Notes: generated by a model not told the origin, from the sequence alone. DNA of 64,000 nucleotides from Acidiphilium iwatense (GCF_021556475.1 NZ_JAKGBZ010000004.1:62001-126000); one strand, 5' to 3'; numbered from the stretch's first letter, positions 1 through 10,800 are shown. Made by a program: numbers and translations.

Positions 1-1908
1 CTGCGGGATTTCTTCAATGTCGCGCAGAAGCAGCATCTCCAGTATTTCGTGATGGAGGCATTCGACCAGCCCTGGAAAACCAGTTTCGAGGGCCGCGCCG
101 CCGGCTACTGGGGCATGTGGTCGCTGTCGCGCCAGCCGAAATGGTCGTTGACCGGCCCGGTGACGCCGAACCGAGCCTGGCTGCCCTGGGCGGCCGGCAG
201 TGCCGCCCTGGCGATGTTGATTACGCTTCTGCTGCTGTCGCGCCGACCTGATCTGCGCGTTCAAGGCAAGCTGATTTTCGCGGCCCTGGTGCAGGGATTC
301 GGCGCGGCGCTGGCGATGCTGCTGATGACCATGGGCGAGACCTATCTATCCTGGTCGGCCGCCGCCGTCTGGACCACGCTCGCCGCCGGCCAGGCGCTTT
401 TGCTGTTCCTGCTGATCGCCGACAGTTTCGACCTGACCGAAACCCTGTTCGGCCGAGTGCACAAGCGGCACTTTGAACCCGTCCCTGCTCCGCAGGGAAC
501 GAAGCTTGCGAAGGTTTCCTTGCATCTGCCGATCTGCAACGAGCCGGCGGAGATGGTGAAGCAGACGCTGAACGCGCTCGCCGCCCTCGATTACGAGGAT
601 TACGAGGTGCTGGTGATCGACAACAACACCGCCGATGCGCGCGCCTGGGAGCCGGTTGCCGAGCATTGCGCGCGGCTGGGGCCGAAATTCCGCTTCTTCA
701 CCCTCGGCAAATATCCGGGGTTCAAGGCGGGTGCCTTGAATTTCGCGCTGCGCGAGACCAGCCCGGATGCCGAAATCGTCGGCGTGCTGGACAGCGACTA
801 CATCGTCGATCCCGACTGGCTGCGCTGCATGGTGCCCGCCTTCGCCGATTCGCGCGTGGGCTTCACCCAGAGCCCGCAGGATTATCGCGACAATGACGGC
901 TCGATCTTCAAGCGCATGATGTTCTGGGAATATGCCGGGTTCTTCCATGTCGGCATGGTCAATCGCAACGAGCGCAACGCGATCATCCAGCACGGCACGA
1001 TGACGCTGATCCGCCGCGACGCGCTGGTGAAAGGCTCTTCCGATCAAGCGGGGGGCTGGGCCGAGTGGTGCATCACCGAGGACAGCGAGCTCGGCCTGCG
1101 CCTGTTCCGCGACGGGTATGACGCGGTCTATTCCAAGCGCAGCTTCGGCCGGGGCGTGATGCCGGACGACTTCAACGCCTTCCGCAAGCAGCGCTACCGC
1201 TGGGCCTATGGCGCGATGCGGATTTCGCGCCGGCACTGGAAGGCGCTGCTCTCGCCGTTCGACCGCTCGCTGACCATCGGCCAGCGCTGGCATTTCGTCA
1301 CCGGCTGGCTGCCCTGGATCGGCGATGCGCTGGGTCTCGCCTTCCTGATGCTGGGGCTCGCGTGGTCGGCGGGGCTGATCCTCGATCCGGTACGGTTCGA
1401 ATTCCCGATCCTCCTGTTCATGCTGCCCTCGATCGGGTTGTTCGCCTTCAAGATCGTGCAGATTCTGGCGCTGTATTCCGCCCGTGTGCCGTGCGGCTGG
1501 CGCGACCGGATCGGCGCGGCGGTTGCCGGATTGGCGCTGTCGCACACGATCGGCAAGGCGGTGTGGAAGGGTTTGTTCACCAACAGGCTGCCGTTCCTGC
1601 GCACCCCGAAAATGAAGGATGCGCCGGCCCTCGTGCAGGGGCTGGTGATGGCGCGGGAGGAGCTTGTCCTCCTCGTGCTGACCTGGGCGGCGCTGCTCGG
1701 CGTGGGCATCGGCCATCACTGGGCGACGCCGGAATCGAAGCTCTGGTGTCTGGTACTGTTCACCCAGTCCCTGCCCTATCTGGCATCGGTCGCGGTGTCG
1801 GTGATTGCCGCCCTGCCGGAAAGGGCGCCGCGCGCGCTGCCGGTGGCACAAACCCTGCTGCCCGCCTCGCGGATGCCGATCTCGGCACGCACCGCGGCGG
1901 GGGATTGA
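1..1908 (+). CDS. GH17-GT2 fusion membrane glycosyltransferase (beta-glucan synthase-like), 5' end outside window
   Basis: The frame is open from base 1, so the gene begins upstream; 635 residues are visible. The first ~45 residues (QYFVMEAFDQPWK, GYWGMWSLSRQPKW) match the end of a GH17 glucanase-like domain and resemble the C-terminal part of the GH17 domain of the gene at 57244-58887. Hydrophobic helices follow, then a GT2 catalytic domain with HLPICNEP, VIDNNT, a DSD metal motif, ITED and the QRYRW (QxxRW) motif of processive beta-glycosyltransferases, then several C-terminal membrane helices. Proteins of this layout (NdvB/NdvC type) make or remodel beta-1,3/1,6-glucans at the inner membrane. 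GT2 assignment is confident; the product is inferred from family architecture. Confidence 0.88.
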   Translation: MRDFFNVAQKQHLQYFVMEAFDQPWKTSFEGRAAGYWGMWSLSRQPKWSLTGPVTPNRAWLPWAAGSAALAMLITLLLLSRRPDLRVQGKLIFAALVQGFGAALAMLLMTMGETYLSWSAAAVWTTLAAGQALLLFLLIADSFDLTETLFGRVHKRHFEPVPAPQGTKLAKVSLHLPICNEPAEMVKQTLNALAALDYEDYEVLVIDNNTADARAWEPVAEHCARLGPKFRFFTLGKYPGFKAGALNFALRETSPDAEIVGVLDSDYIVDPDWLRCMVPAFADSRVGFTQSPQDYRDNDGSIFKRMMFWEYAGFFHVGMVNRNERNAIIQHGTMTLIRRDALVKGSSDQAGGWAEWCITEDSELGLRLFRDGYDAVYSKRSFGRGVMPDDFNAFRKQRYRWAYGAMRISRRHWKALLSPFDRSLTIGQRWHFVTGWLPWIGDALGLAFLMLGLAWSAGLILDPVRFEFPILLFMLPSIGLFAFKIVQILALYSARVPCGWRDRIGAAVAGLALSHTIGKAVWKGLFTNRLPFLRTPKMKDAPALVQGLVMAREELVLLVLTWAALLGVGIGHHWATPESKLWCLVLFTQSLPYLASVAVSVIAALPERAPRALPVAQTLLPASRMPISARTAAGD

Positions 1909-2285
1909 TGACGCGATGGCCTGACGGTCCGCGAGGCCGTCAGGCTCCAATGTCGGCAGATCGCGAAACATTGAATCAGCGGAGGGTGTGATGGCGGCCA
2001 TGGCAGAAAATTTCGAGTCGATTTGAATAGGGCATTATGATGAATTTTTTCCAAATGAAATATTTTGGTCCGGCATGTCGCACAACAATATGGAAGACGG
2101 CACGGATTTACTAGATAATATGTCAGAAGCTGTAAATTTTCTATAATCTTGCCGATTTTGAAAACCTGCAGCCACCCAATCTGCTCCGTAAATCCGGCTT
2201 AGACTATAAAAATATAGACCAATTATCTTGTATCTTCAAAGATTACTTTTTTCTTTTAAAGAAAAAACAATGTAACTTCCTAGAC
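1909..2285. other. AT-rich intergenic region, no gene seen
   Basis: About 377 bases between the glycosyltransferase stop and the end of the small secreted-protein gene on the minus strand. It becomes markedly AT-rich from about 2030 onwards, unlike its GC-rich neighbours, which suggests acquired DNA around the 2.3-3.2 kb gene pair. I see no convincing ORF, strong terminator hairpin or RNA gene in it. Confidence 0.6.
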
Positions 2286-2516
2286 TCAATTTTTTTTCAA
2301 TTTCATGTCGATAATCTTGTACTTTGTGGGGCCGCAACTCGAATACGGCGTAGTCCATTGAACCGTCTTCGTCCGCACGTAAAGTCCGCCCCAGCACCCC
2401 GTGCCTTGACCATGGAACACGCCGATGAAGCCATGGGCGCCCGCGATCATAGGCGCGAGCAGAAGTGCGGCGCTTAGGGCAACGCAACGGGTCAACTTGG
2501 GGACGGGGGCAGCCAT
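2286..2516 (-). CDS. small secreted protein, possible periplasmic immunity/inhibitor protein
   Basis: 76 residues. Residues 1-27 form a typical Sec signal peptide (hydrophobic LSAALLLAPMIAGAHG), leaving a mature protein of about 50 residues with two cysteines (GTGCWGG, SSCGPT). It starts inside the 3' end of the lysozyme/LysM gene (25-base overlap), so the two are probably translationally coupled. I do not recognise the family. A tiny exported protein coupled to a peptidoglycan-active enzyme resembles effector-immunity pairs, where the immunity protein sits in the periplasm; that role is an inference. Base composition downstream is AT-rich. Confidence 0.6.
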   Translation of the reverse strand: MAAPVPKLTRCVALSAALLLAPMIAGAHGFIGVFHGQGTGCWGGLYVRTKTVQWTTPYSSCGPTKYKIIDMKLKKN

Positions 2517-3097
2517 GGCGGCAATTTTCGGTGTTTCTTCAAGAAAGTAAACGCATAGTCGAATTTCCTGGCGTAGTCGCGATCACCCAAACCGTTATAA
2601 TTGCTCATTATAAACGAGCCGTTAATCGAACGCCTGCCAATGATGACGTGGTCGCTCGTGGCTCTCTGGTAGGTCAATACCGTGCCGATTTTCAAATCGC
2701 GCGGACTGGCCGATGGGTTGAGTTTTTGCAGCAAGGCTTCCGTGGAACCAACCGCACGAGCAATACTGGAAAGGGTATCGCCTGGCTTCACCGTGACGTG
2801 CCCCAGGGTTTTGTGGATGATTTTGATACCTTGTTCCCAGCGAGCGGCGCGTAGCAACAGGTAGCCGACGCCCGCCACGATGTTCATCTGTCCATTGCTC
2901 ACCGCCGACACAGAAGAAAGATGCGCGAGGAGGTTCGCCGGTACGATGGTCGGCAACTTGCTGCCTGCGGTCATCAGGGTACGAAGACCCGGATCACCCT
3001 GATTGCCAATCTGCATTGGCTTCGTTTTCCAATCGCGCTGTATAGGTCCTGTCTCAACGAAAAGCATTGCCTTCACGACCTCCCAGTCGAGAGACAC
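2492..3097 (-). CDS. lysozyme-like / LysM domain protein, possibly truncated at its 5' end
   Basis: 201 residues from a GTG start. Residues ~5-95 resemble a lytic-transglycosylase/lysozyme-type fold (WEVVKAMLFVETGP with a candidate catalytic Glu, then PMQIGNQGDPG). Residues ~100-145 are a LysM peptidoglycan-binding domain (VTVKPGDTLSSIARAVGS...LNPSASPRDLKIGTVL). The C-terminus (IIGRRSINGSFIMSNYNG) matches the tail I associate with this family. The frame continues upstream of the GTG as plausible protein (QYDRDILSIVGDYNRHLADTP) until an amber codon at 3164-3166, so the native start may lie further upstream. It overlaps the downstream secreted-protein gene. Likely acts on peptidoglycan. Confidence 0.7.
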   Translation of the reverse strand: MSLDWEVVKAMLFVETGPIQRDWKTKPMQIGNQGDPGLRTLMTAGSKLPTIVPANLLAHLSSVSAVSNGQMNIVAGVGYLLLRAARWEQGIKIIHKTLGHVTVKPGDTLSSIARAVGSTEALLQKLNPSASPRDLKIGTVLTYQRATSDHVIIGRRSINGSFIMSNYNGLGDRDYARKFDYAFTFLKKHRKLPPWLPPSPS

Positions 3098-3163
3098 ATA
3101 GCCGGGCGTATCGGCAAGATGCCGATTATAGTCACCGACGATTGAGAGGATGTCTCGATCATA

Positions 3164-3290
3164 TTGCTACCAGCGCGGGCCGCACGCCGCCTGATCGATG
3201 CCAGCCTCCCATTTGTCGAGGCGCGGCGGCAGCGGCGAGTCAGACAATGATGCGGAACCGATTTGCGGCAATCCAACCTCCCATGACAAG
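3164..3290 (-). pseudogene. possible lost N-terminus of the LysM gene beyond an in-frame TAG
   Basis: Reading the LysM gene's frame upstream gives sensible sequence (LDKWEAGIDQAACGPRW) interrupted by a single TAG, in the context TGG TAG CAA; a CAG-to-TAG change would explain it. A TTG about 40 codons further upstream could have been the start. The alternative is that the gene simply starts at the GTG at 3097 or at an unrecognised codon after the TAG. Confidence 0.35.
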
Positions 3291-3344
3291 CAAAATTTGT
3301 TATATATATTAACTTTCGTTATGTCAACGATCTTTGCTCCTCGG

Positions 3345-3460
3345 GCAAGCCCCCAGGAGCGGCAAGGCGACCTCTTGCGGCCTGACGGGAAGGCGGATAA
3401 ACTTACCGGTGGGTCACGCCCCCCCACCGGGGCGCTATTCTTCTGCAAGGGAGACCATCG
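3345..3460 (+). ncRNA. candidate serC 5' leader RNA (serC motif)
   Basis: The 5' untranslated region of serC contains two potential hairpins: GCAAG/CTTGC around 3363-3380, and CCGGTGGG/CCCACCGG around 3405-3438, followed by the ribosome site AAGGGAGA and the serC ATG. A short two-hairpin leader upstream of serC (the serC motif) is established in Alphaproteobacteria. I assign it by position and hairpins only; I cannot score the covariance model. An AT-rich stretch at 3298-3325 upstream is a plausible promoter region. Confidence 0.4.
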
Positions 3461-4651
3461 ATGGCAGACGCCACAGCGGCCACGCCCGCGAAACCGCATC
3501 TTCACCCCCGCAATCCGAATTTCTCGTCCGGCCCCTGCGCCAAACGGCCGGGCTTCACGCTCGCCGCCCTCGAAGGCGCGCTGCTCGGCCGCAGCCACCG
3601 GGCGAAGGAGCCGAAGGCGAAGCTCGCCGAAGTGATCGCCCGCTCGCGCGCGATCCTCGGCCTTCCGGCGGACTGGCGGCTCGGCATCGTTCCCGCCTCC
3701 GACACCGGGGCGGTCGAAATGGCGCTGTGGTCGATGCTCGGCGCGCGCCCGGTCGACGTGCTGGCGTTCGAGAGTTTTTCCGAAGCCTGGGCGACCGACA
3801 TCGTCAAGCAACTGAAACTCGCGGATGCGCGCGTGCTTTCGGCGCCCTATGGCAAATTGCCCGATCTCGCTTCGGTCGATTTCAGCCATGATCTGGTGCT
3901 GGCGTGGAACGGCACCACCTCCGGCGCGCGCATCCCGAACGGCGACTGGATCGCCGCCGACCGTCAGGGATTGGTGATCGCCGACGCGACCTCCGCCGCC
4001 TTTGCGATGGATCTGCCGTGGGACCGGCTCGATGTCGTCACCTGGTCCTGGCAGAAAGTGCTCGGCGGCGAAGCCGGGCACGGGATGCTGGCTTTGTCGC
4101 CGCGCGCGGTCGAGCGGCTGCACAGCCACAAGCCTGCCTGGCCGCTGCCGAAGATTTTCCGGCTGATTTCGGGAGGGAAACTGATCGAGGGTATCTTCAC
4201 CGGCGAAACCATCAACACGCCGTCGATGCTCGCGGTGGAAGACGCGCTGGACGGGCTGCGCTGGGCCGAGAGCGTCGGCGGATTGCCCGCACTGATCGCC
4301 CGCAGCGAAGCGAACCTCGCGGCGATCGCCGCCTGGGTCGCGACGAATGACCGGGTCGCGTTTCTCGCCGCAGATCCGGCCATCCGTTCCTGCACCTCGA
4401 TCTGCCTGACCATCGCGGCGCCGTGGTTTGCCGGCCTCGACGACGCGGCGCAGGCAAAGGCGGCGAAGCGAATCACCACACTTCTGGACTCCGAAGCCGT
4501 CGCCTTCGACATCGGCGCCTATCGCGATGCGCCGCCCGGCCTGCGCATCTGGGGCGGCGCCACCGTGGAGACCTCGGACATCGCGGCCCTGCTGCCCTGG
4601 ATCGATTGGGCGATCGACAGCGTGGCCGCCGAAACCATTGCGAAAGTCTGA
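3461..4651 (+). CDS. serC: phosphoserine aminotransferase
   Basis: 396 residues, full length. SerC transfers the amino group from glutamate to 3-phosphohydroxypyruvate (second step of serine synthesis) and also acts in vitamin B6 synthesis; cytosolic, PLP-dependent. Seen here: the N-terminal [15 protein letters not shown] motif, [25 protein letters not shown] and the PLP lysine K199 in [17 protein letters not shown], all typical of the alphaproteobacterial SerC subgroup. The ATG is preceded by AAGGGAGA. serA starts 6 bases after its stop, so the two form an operon, and serB lies elsewhere in this window (60466-61338). Confidence 0.96.
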   Translation: MADATAATPAKPHLHPRNPNFSSGPCAKRPGFTLAALEGALLGRSHRAKEPKAKLAEVIARSRAILGLPADWRLGIVPASDTGAVEMALWSMLGARPVDVLAFESFSEAWATDIVKQLKLADARVLSAPYGKLPDLASVDFSHDLVLAWNGTTSGARIPNGDWIAADRQGLVIADATSAAFAMDLPWDRLDVVTWSWQKVLGGEAGHGMLALSPRAVERLHSHKPAWPLPKIFRLISGGKLIEGIFTGETINTPSMLAVEDALDGLRWAESVGGLPALIARSEANLAAIAAWVATNDRVAFLAADPAIRSCTSICLTIAAPWFAGLDDAAQAKAAKRITTLLDSEAVAFDIGAYRDAPPGLRIWGGATVETSDIAALLPWIDWAIDSVAAETIAKV

Positions 4652-4657
4652 AGAAAA

Positions 4658-6244
4658 ATGCCGAAAGTTCTGATCAGCGACAAGCTGTCGCCCGCCGCGA
4701 TCGAGATTTTCAAGCAGCGCGGTATCGAGGTCACGACGAAGCCCGGCCTTACGCCGGCCGAGTTGCGCGCCATTATCGGCGAGTTCGACGGGCTGGCGAT
4801 CCGTTCCGCGACCAAAGTGACGCGGGAATTGCTCGATGTCGCGCGCAATCTGAAAGTCATCGGCCGCGCCGGCATCGGCGTCGATAACGTCGATGTCAAA
4901 TCGGCGACCGCGCGCGGCGTGGTGGTGATGAACACGCCCTACGGCAATGCGATCACCACCGCCGAACACGCGATCGGCATGATGTTCGCGCTCGCGCGCC
5001 AGTTGCCCGAAGCCTCCGTCTCCACCAAGGCGGGGAAGTGGGAGAAAAACCGCTTCATGGGCGTCGAGCTGACCAACAAGACGCTGGGGTTGATCGGTGC
5101 CGGCAATATCGGCTCGATCGTCGCCGAACGCGCGCTTGGCTTGAAAATGCGCGTCATCGCCTATGATCCTTATCTGACCGAAACCCGCGCGACCGCGCTC
5201 GGGGTGGAAAAAATCGAGCTCGACGCGCTGCTGGCGCGGGCGGATTTCATCACGCTGCACACGCCGCTCACCGAGCAGACCCGTAACATCCTCTCGCGCG
5301 AGGCGCTGGCGAAAACCAAGAAAGGTGTGCGCATCGTCAATTGCGCGCGCGGCGGGTTGGTTGACGAAGCCGCGCTATACGAGGCCTTGCGGTCCGGGCA
5401 TGTCGCCGGCGCGGCGCTCGACGTATTCGAAACCGAGCCCGCGACGGATAACCGGTTGTTTGCCCTGGAAAACGTCGTCTGCACGCCGCATCTCGGGGCC
5501 GCGACCAACGAGGCGCAGGAGAACGTGGCGCTGCAGGTGGCCGAGCAGATCAGCGACTTCCTGCTGACCGGCGCGGTGACCAACGCGGTCAACATGGCCT
5601 CGGTTTCGGCCGAGGATGCGCCGCGCCTGAAACCCTATATGGAACTCTGCCAGTTGCTCGGCGGGTTTGCCGGCCAGTTGACCGAGGCGCGGCAGGGCGT
5701 GATCCGGCAGGTCGGCATCGAATACGAGGGGGCGGCGGCGCATCTCAATCATCGCCCGCTTTCGGCGGCGCTGTTCGCCGGATTGCTCGCGCCGGTGATG
5801 GAGGGGGTGAACATGGTCAACGCGCCGGTGTTCGCGCGCGACCACGGCATTGAATTGTCCGAAACCGTGCATGACCGGGACAGCGAATATCAGACCCTGA
5901 TCCGCGTTTCGGTTACGACCGACGACCAGACCCGCACCGTATCGGGCACGCTGTTCGGCGGCTCGAAACCGCGCCTCGTCGAGGTGAAGGGCATCAAGGT
6001 CGAGGCGGATTTCGGCCGCCACATGCTTTACGTCACCAACCAGGACAAGCCGGGCTTCATCGCCAAATGCAGCGCGATTCTCGCCGATGAGGGGATCAAT
6101 ATCGCGACCTTCCATCTCGGCCGTTCGGCGCCGGCCGGCGACGCGGTCTGCCTGATCTCGATCGACGAGCCCTTGCCGGAGGCGGCGCTGATCGCGATCC
6201 GCCACCTGCCGCAGGTCATGCAGGCGACGCAACTCAGCTTCTGA
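4658..6244 (+). CDS. serA: D-3-phosphoglycerate dehydrogenase
   Basis: 528 residues, the usual length of the long SerA form. It oxidises 3-phosphoglycerate to 3-phosphohydroxypyruvate with NAD, the first step of serine synthesis. Visible: substrate-domain [12 protein letters not shown], Rossmann motif [15 protein letters not shown], catalytic-region [13 protein letters not shown] and [13 protein letters not shown], an intervening ASB-like domain (about 320-445), and a C-terminal ACT domain ([20 protein letters not shown]) that in the family can mediate serine feedback. It lies 6 bases behind serC in one operon. Confidence 0.97.
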   Translation: MPKVLISDKLSPAAIEIFKQRGIEVTTKPGLTPAELRAIIGEFDGLAIRSATKVTRELLDVARNLKVIGRAGIGVDNVDVKSATARGVVVMNTPYGNAITTAEHAIGMMFALARQLPEASVSTKAGKWEKNRFMGVELTNKTLGLIGAGNIGSIVAERALGLKMRVIAYDPYLTETRATALGVEKIELDALLARADFITLHTPLTEQTRNILSREALAKTKKGVRIVNCARGGLVDEAALYEALRSGHVAGAALDVFETEPATDNRLFALENVVCTPHLGAATNEAQENVALQVAEQISDFLLTGAVTNAVNMASVSAEDAPRLKPYMELCQLLGGFAGQLTEARQGVIRQVGIEYEGAAAHLNHRPLSAALFAGLLAPVMEGVNMVNAPVFARDHGIELSETVHDRDSEYQTLIRVSVTTDDQTRTVSGTLFGGSKPRLVEVKGIKVEADFGRHMLYVTNQDKPGFIAKCSAILADEGINIATFHLGRSAPAGDAVCLISIDEPLPEAALIAIRHLPQVMQATQLSF

Positions 6245-6271
6245 CCGCGTCTTGTTACGAAATGTGTCGGG

Positions 6272-6347
6272 GCTAGTGTCCCGATTCGGACGTTCGTTAT
6301 CATCAAACCCGGCACCATACGAACGTCCGAATCGAAAGGACACTAGC
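6272..6347. repeat. MITE-like palindrome 1 (TA-flanked, IS630-type ends)
   Basis: A 76-base imperfect palindrome. The left arm GCTAGTGTCC-CGATTCGGACGTTCGT pairs with the right arm, which carries three extra bases after GTGTCC. The ends read C-TA-GTGTCC...GGACAC-TA-G, as expected for an IS630/Tc1-mariner-type insertion flanked by a TA duplication. It lies just after serA, so its RNA could also act as a terminator-like hairpin. Confidence 0.6.
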
Positions 6348-6359
6348 AACCATTTGAGT

Positions 6360-6435
6360 CTAGTGTGGTTTTTGGTTCTGAAGTTCCTAAAATCGCCGCC
6401 GCATATGCGTAGGAACTTCAGAACCACCACACTAG
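6360..6435. repeat. MITE-like palindrome 2 (TA-flanked, IS630-type ends)
   Basis: A second 76-base imperfect palindrome 12 bases after the first, with a different arm sequence (CTAGTGTGG then TGGTTCTGAAGTTCCTA) but the same design: CTAGTGT ends and a three-base length difference between the arms at the same place. No transposase gene is present in either element. Confidence 0.6.
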
Positions 6436-6651
6436 CGCGGTCCGATTGACCGCGCCGTCTCGCCCGATTACCGATTTCTACGACAGGAATAGTGCCCATA
6501 GGGTGCGACCGGCCTGAACTGACGCGAAAACGCGCCGGTTTCGGACCGCAAATCGCCCTCTGAACTATCGGCCATCGGTCGCAGGTCTTGCCGGGCGGCA
6601 GGACACTCCCGATTTTGGGGCCATCCGGTCCTGTCCTGAAAGAGGTCGTTG

Positions 6652-7830
6652 ATGCGTCTGCTGACGAAAACTCGTGCCGAAAGCCGGAGTCGCGTGGCGT
6701 CCGCCCTCCTGCTCGGGGTGATGGCGTTCGGGGGGGCGCATGCGGTCGCGGCGGCTCCGCCGCCGCCGTCCGTCGGCGTGATGGTCGCGAAAAAAATCCC
6801 GGTCTATCAGGAGCGGAGCTATATCGGCCGGATTCAGGCAACCCGCATCGTCAAACTGGTGCCGCGCATTACCGGCTATCTCGAACAGCGCCTGTTCCAT
6901 CAGGGCGGCACGGTGAAAAAGAGCCAGTTGCTCTACGTTATCGAACCCGGCCCGTATCAGGCGGCGTTCGATCAGGCCAATGCGGCGGTCACCTCGGCGC
7001 AGGCGACGCTGGACAACGCGAAGATTGCGCTCGGGCGCGCCCGCAGCCTGCTGCATACGCCGGCCGGGCAACAATCGACCTATGACGATGCGCGCGCGAC
7101 CGAGGAAAGCGACGCCGCACAGCTTGCCTCGGCGAAGGCGCAGCGCGAAACCGCGGCGATCAATCTGAGCTACACCCAGATCCGCTCGCCGATCGACGGC
7201 CGAATCGGGCCAACCAACGTCAATGTCGGCAACGTGGTCAGCCCGACCACGGGAACCCTCGCCACTGTGGTCAGCCAGAATCCGATCAACGTGACCTTCT
7301 CGATGCCCGCACGCGAGGCGCTGAAACTGCGCCACGAATTCGTGACCCAAGGCGGGCTCGACGCCGTGGAGCTGCGCCTGCGCCTGCCCGATGGGCGCAT
7401 GGACAAGCAGGTGGGCACGCTCGATTTCACCAGCAACCAGATCAGCCGGAGCACCGACAGCCTCGCTTTGCAGGGCACGATTCCCAATCCGGTGATACCA
7501 GGGCTGGGCCATGCGAAGGTCGGCAACCGTGAGCTGACCAGCGGCGAATTCGTCACCGTGGTCGTGCGCAGCAAGCACCCGCGGCAGCAGATCGTTCTGC
7601 CGCGCGATGCGGTGCTCGCCGACCAGCTCGGCGATTACGTTCTCGCTCTGAACGCCAGGAATGTCGTTGTGCGCCAGGCCGTGACTCTCACGCAGACAAC
7701 GCCCGCGACCGCGACGATCGCGAGCGGCATCGCACAAGGCGACCGGGTGATCGTCGACGGCATTCAGAAGGTTCACCCCGGTATTACGGTCAAGCCCGAG
7801 ACCGTCGCGCCGAAGCTGGCCCAGGGCTGA
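6652..7830 (+). CDS. RND efflux periplasmic adaptor (membrane fusion protein)
   Basis: 392 residues from the ATG at 6652, which I prefer over an adjacent in-frame TTG. Residues 1-37 look like a signal peptide ([21 protein letters not shown]). The lipoyl-like halves ([28 protein letters not shown] and [17 protein letters not shown]) flank a short coiled-coil hairpin ([13 protein letters not shown] region), followed by beta-barrel and membrane-proximal domains, as in AcrA/MexA. It should link the RND pump encoded next (4-base gap) to an outer-membrane channel. No channel gene is adjacent, so one encoded elsewhere is presumably shared. Substrate unknown. Confidence 0.93.
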   Translation: MRLLTKTRAESRSRVASALLLGVMAFGGAHAVAAAPPPPSVGVMVAKKIPVYQERSYIGRIQATRIVKLVPRITGYLEQRLFHQGGTVKKSQLLYVIEPGPYQAAFDQANAAVTSAQATLDNAKIALGRARSLLHTPAGQQSTYDDARATEESDAAQLASAKAQRETAAINLSYTQIRSPIDGRIGPTNVNVGNVVSPTTGTLATVVSQNPINVTFSMPAREALKLRHEFVTQGGLDAVELRLRLPDGRMDKQVGTLDFTSNQISRSTDSLALQGTIPNPVIPGLGHAKVGNRELTSGEFVTVVVRSKHPRQQIVLPRDAVLADQLGDYVLALNARNVVVRQAVTLTQTTPATATIASGIAQGDRVIVDGIQKVHPGITVKPETVAPKLAQG

Positions 7831-7834
7831 TCCG

Positions 7835-10800
7835 GTGATTCCCGCCTTCTTCATCGACCGGCCGCGCTTTGCCGTCGTCATCGCGCTGATCCTGGTGATC
7901 GCCGGGCTGCTCGCGCTCACCCATATCCCGGTCGCTCAATTCCCGAGCATCGTACCGCCGCAGGTGCAGGTGACCGCGAACTATCCGGGCGCTTCCGCGA
8001 AGGTCGTGGAGGATACCGTCGCCGAGCCGATCGAGGAACAGGTCAACGGGCTCGATCACGAGCTTTACATGTCCTCGACCAGCGCCAATGACGGCAGCTA
8101 CAACCTCACCGTCAGCTTCGCGCTGGGGTCGGATCCGAATATCGACACGGTGAACGTGACCAATGCGGTGCAGCAGGCGCTGAGCCAGTTGCCGAGCGAG
8201 GTGCAGAAGGAAGGGCTGACCATCCGCAAGCGCTCCTCCTCGGTGCTCGCCTTCCAGTTCTTCTACAGCCCCGGCAACCAGCTCACCCCGCTGCAGATTT
8301 CCAACTACGTCACCATCAACCTGCTCGATACGATCTCGCGCGTGCCCGGCGTCGGCCAGGCCTTCGTGTTCGGCGCACAGAATTATTCGATGCGGGTGGT
8401 GTTCAACACCAACCGGCTGGCCGAGCTCGGCCTGACGCCGTCCGACCTGATCGGCGCGATCGAGGATCAGAATGTGCAGGCGCCGGTCGGCACGATCGGC
8501 CTCATGCCGATCGGCAAAAATCAGCAATACCAGCTTTCGGTGCAGACCCAGGGACGGCTGAGTTCGGTCAGGCAGTTCGGCGACATCGTGATTCGCGGCA
8601 ACCAGAGCGGCTCGGTGCTGCGGCTGAAGGATGTCGCCAAAATCACCCTCGGCGCGCAGAGCGAAAGCCAGATCGACAAGATCAACGGCAATAACGGCGT
8701 CGCCATTGGCATTTTCCTCACACCGGGCGCCAATGCGGTCGCGACCTCGCACGCGCTGGAGAAAACCCTCGCGCGACTTTCCAAGCGTTTCCCCAAGGGC
8801 CTCGCGACCACGACAGTCTATAATTCCAGCAGCTTCGTCCTCGATACCATACACGAGGTGGAAAAGACCCTCGGCGAAGCGTTCCTTCTCGTCGTTCTGG
8901 TGGTGTTTCTGTTCCTTGGCTCGTGGCGCGCGACGATCATTCCCACCGTGGTCGTGCCGGTCGCCCTGATCGGCACCTTCGCCTTCCTTCTATCGTTCGG
9001 TTATTCGGCGAACACGATCACGCTGCTGGCGCTGGTGGTCGCCACCGGCGTCGTGGTCGACGACGCGATCGTCGTCGTGGAAAACGTCGAGCGGGTGATG
9101 ATGGAAAACCCCGAGATGTCGCCGCGCGAAGCCGCCAAGGTGGCGATGGCGCAGATCCAGGCGCCGATCATCGCGATCTCGCTGGTGCTGCTTTCGGTGT
9201 TCGTGCCGGTCGCGTTCATTCCGGGACTGTCGGGGCTGCTGTTCACCCAGTTCGCGGTGACGATCAGCATCGCGATGCTGATTTCCGCGACCAACGCGCT
9301 CACCCTGTCGCCGGCTTTGTGCGCGATTTTCCTACGCCCGCAGCATCAGCGGCGTGGCATACTCGGCCGGGTGCTGAACGGCATCGACCGCGCGCGCGAC
9401 GGCTATTCCAACACGGTGACGAAGCTGATCCGCCGCTCGTGGCTCGGACTTCTGGTGATCGGCGTGTTCGGCGTCGCCGTCCTGTTCATGACCACGATCA
9501 CGCCCGGCGGCTTTCTGCCGGACGAGGATCAGGGTGCATTTTTCATCCAGGCGACGCTGCCGCCGGGCGCCTCGCTGCCGCGCACCGAGGCGGTTGCCGA
9601 CAAGCTCACCAAGATATTGAACGGATTCCCGCAGGTTCAGGACGCCATCGCGATCAACGGATTCTCGATCCTCGATCAGGCGACCGAACCCAACGCGCTG
9701 TTCATGGTCGCCCATCTGAAACCTTTCGCCGACCGCACCGCGGTGCGCGATTCGGTGCAGGCGGTGATCAATCATGTGTTCAGCGCTACCGCCAATCTTC
9801 GCAGCGCGAATGTGGTGGCGTTCAATCTGCCGCCGATCATCGGGCTCTCCACCAATGGCGGGTTTCAGTACGAACTCGAGAACGATTCCGGCGCCAGCCA
9901 GCAGAAATTCGACAGCGTGCTGAAGGCGATGATCGTCTCGGCCAACGGCGACAAGAAGCTCTCGCACGTGTTCACCACCTATTCGGCGAACAACCCGTCG
10001 GTCTATCTCGATATCGATCGCCGGAAAGCCCAGGCGCTCGGCGTGCCGATCAGTTCGATCTTCACCGCGCTGCAAGCCTCGCTCGGCGGCTATTACGTCA
10101 ATCAGTTCAACGTGTTCGGCCGGGTCTGGCAGGTGAATATCCAGGCGGCGGGGCGCGACCGCGACACCAGGAACGCGATCTGGCGCATCTATGTCCGCAG
10201 CAATTCGGGCGCGATGGTCTCGCTGCGCTCGCTCGCCACCGCGCATACCGTGCTCGGGCCGCAGATCGTCAGTCGCTACAACGACACCGAGGCGGCGCCG
10301 ATCATTGGCAATCCGGCGCCGGGGGTGTCTTCGGGCGCCGCGCTGACCGCGATGGAAAAACTCTCGGCGAAGGTGCTGCCGGCGGGATTTTCCTATGAAT
10401 GGACCAGCACGGCCTATCTGGAAAAACAGGCATCGGGACAGAGCGGGGTGATTTTCGCGCTGTCGATTTTGTTCGCCTTCCTGTTCCTGGTCGCGCTTTA
10501 CGAAAGCTGGGTGATCCCGATTCCGGTGCTGCTCTCGGTCGTGGTCGGCGTGTTCGGCGCGATGCTCGGCATCGTGCTCGCCGGGCTCACGCTCAACCTG
10601 TACGCGCAGATCGGGCTGGTGGTGCTGATCGCGCTGTCGGCGAAGAACGGTATCCTGATCGTCGAATTCGCCAAGGAACGGCGCGAGGAAGGCATGAGCA
10701 TCCGCGAGGCGGCGGCGATGGGTGCCAGGATGCGGTTCCGCGCGGTGATGATGACTTCGATCGCCTTCGTGTTCGGCCTGATCCCGCTGGTGATCGCGAC

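Noticed and set aside
346..2001. 551-codon minus-strand ORF opposite the glycosyltransferase
   Set aside because: Low-complexity, His/Arg/Gln-rich shadow frame of a clear GT2 gene.
3167..5260. 697-codon minus-strand ORF opposite serC/serA
   Set aside because: It runs antisense to two certain genes, has Arg/Gly/Asp-rich shadow composition typical of GC-rich DNA, and no recognisable domain; only its last ~40 codons are discussed, as a possible LysM N-terminus.
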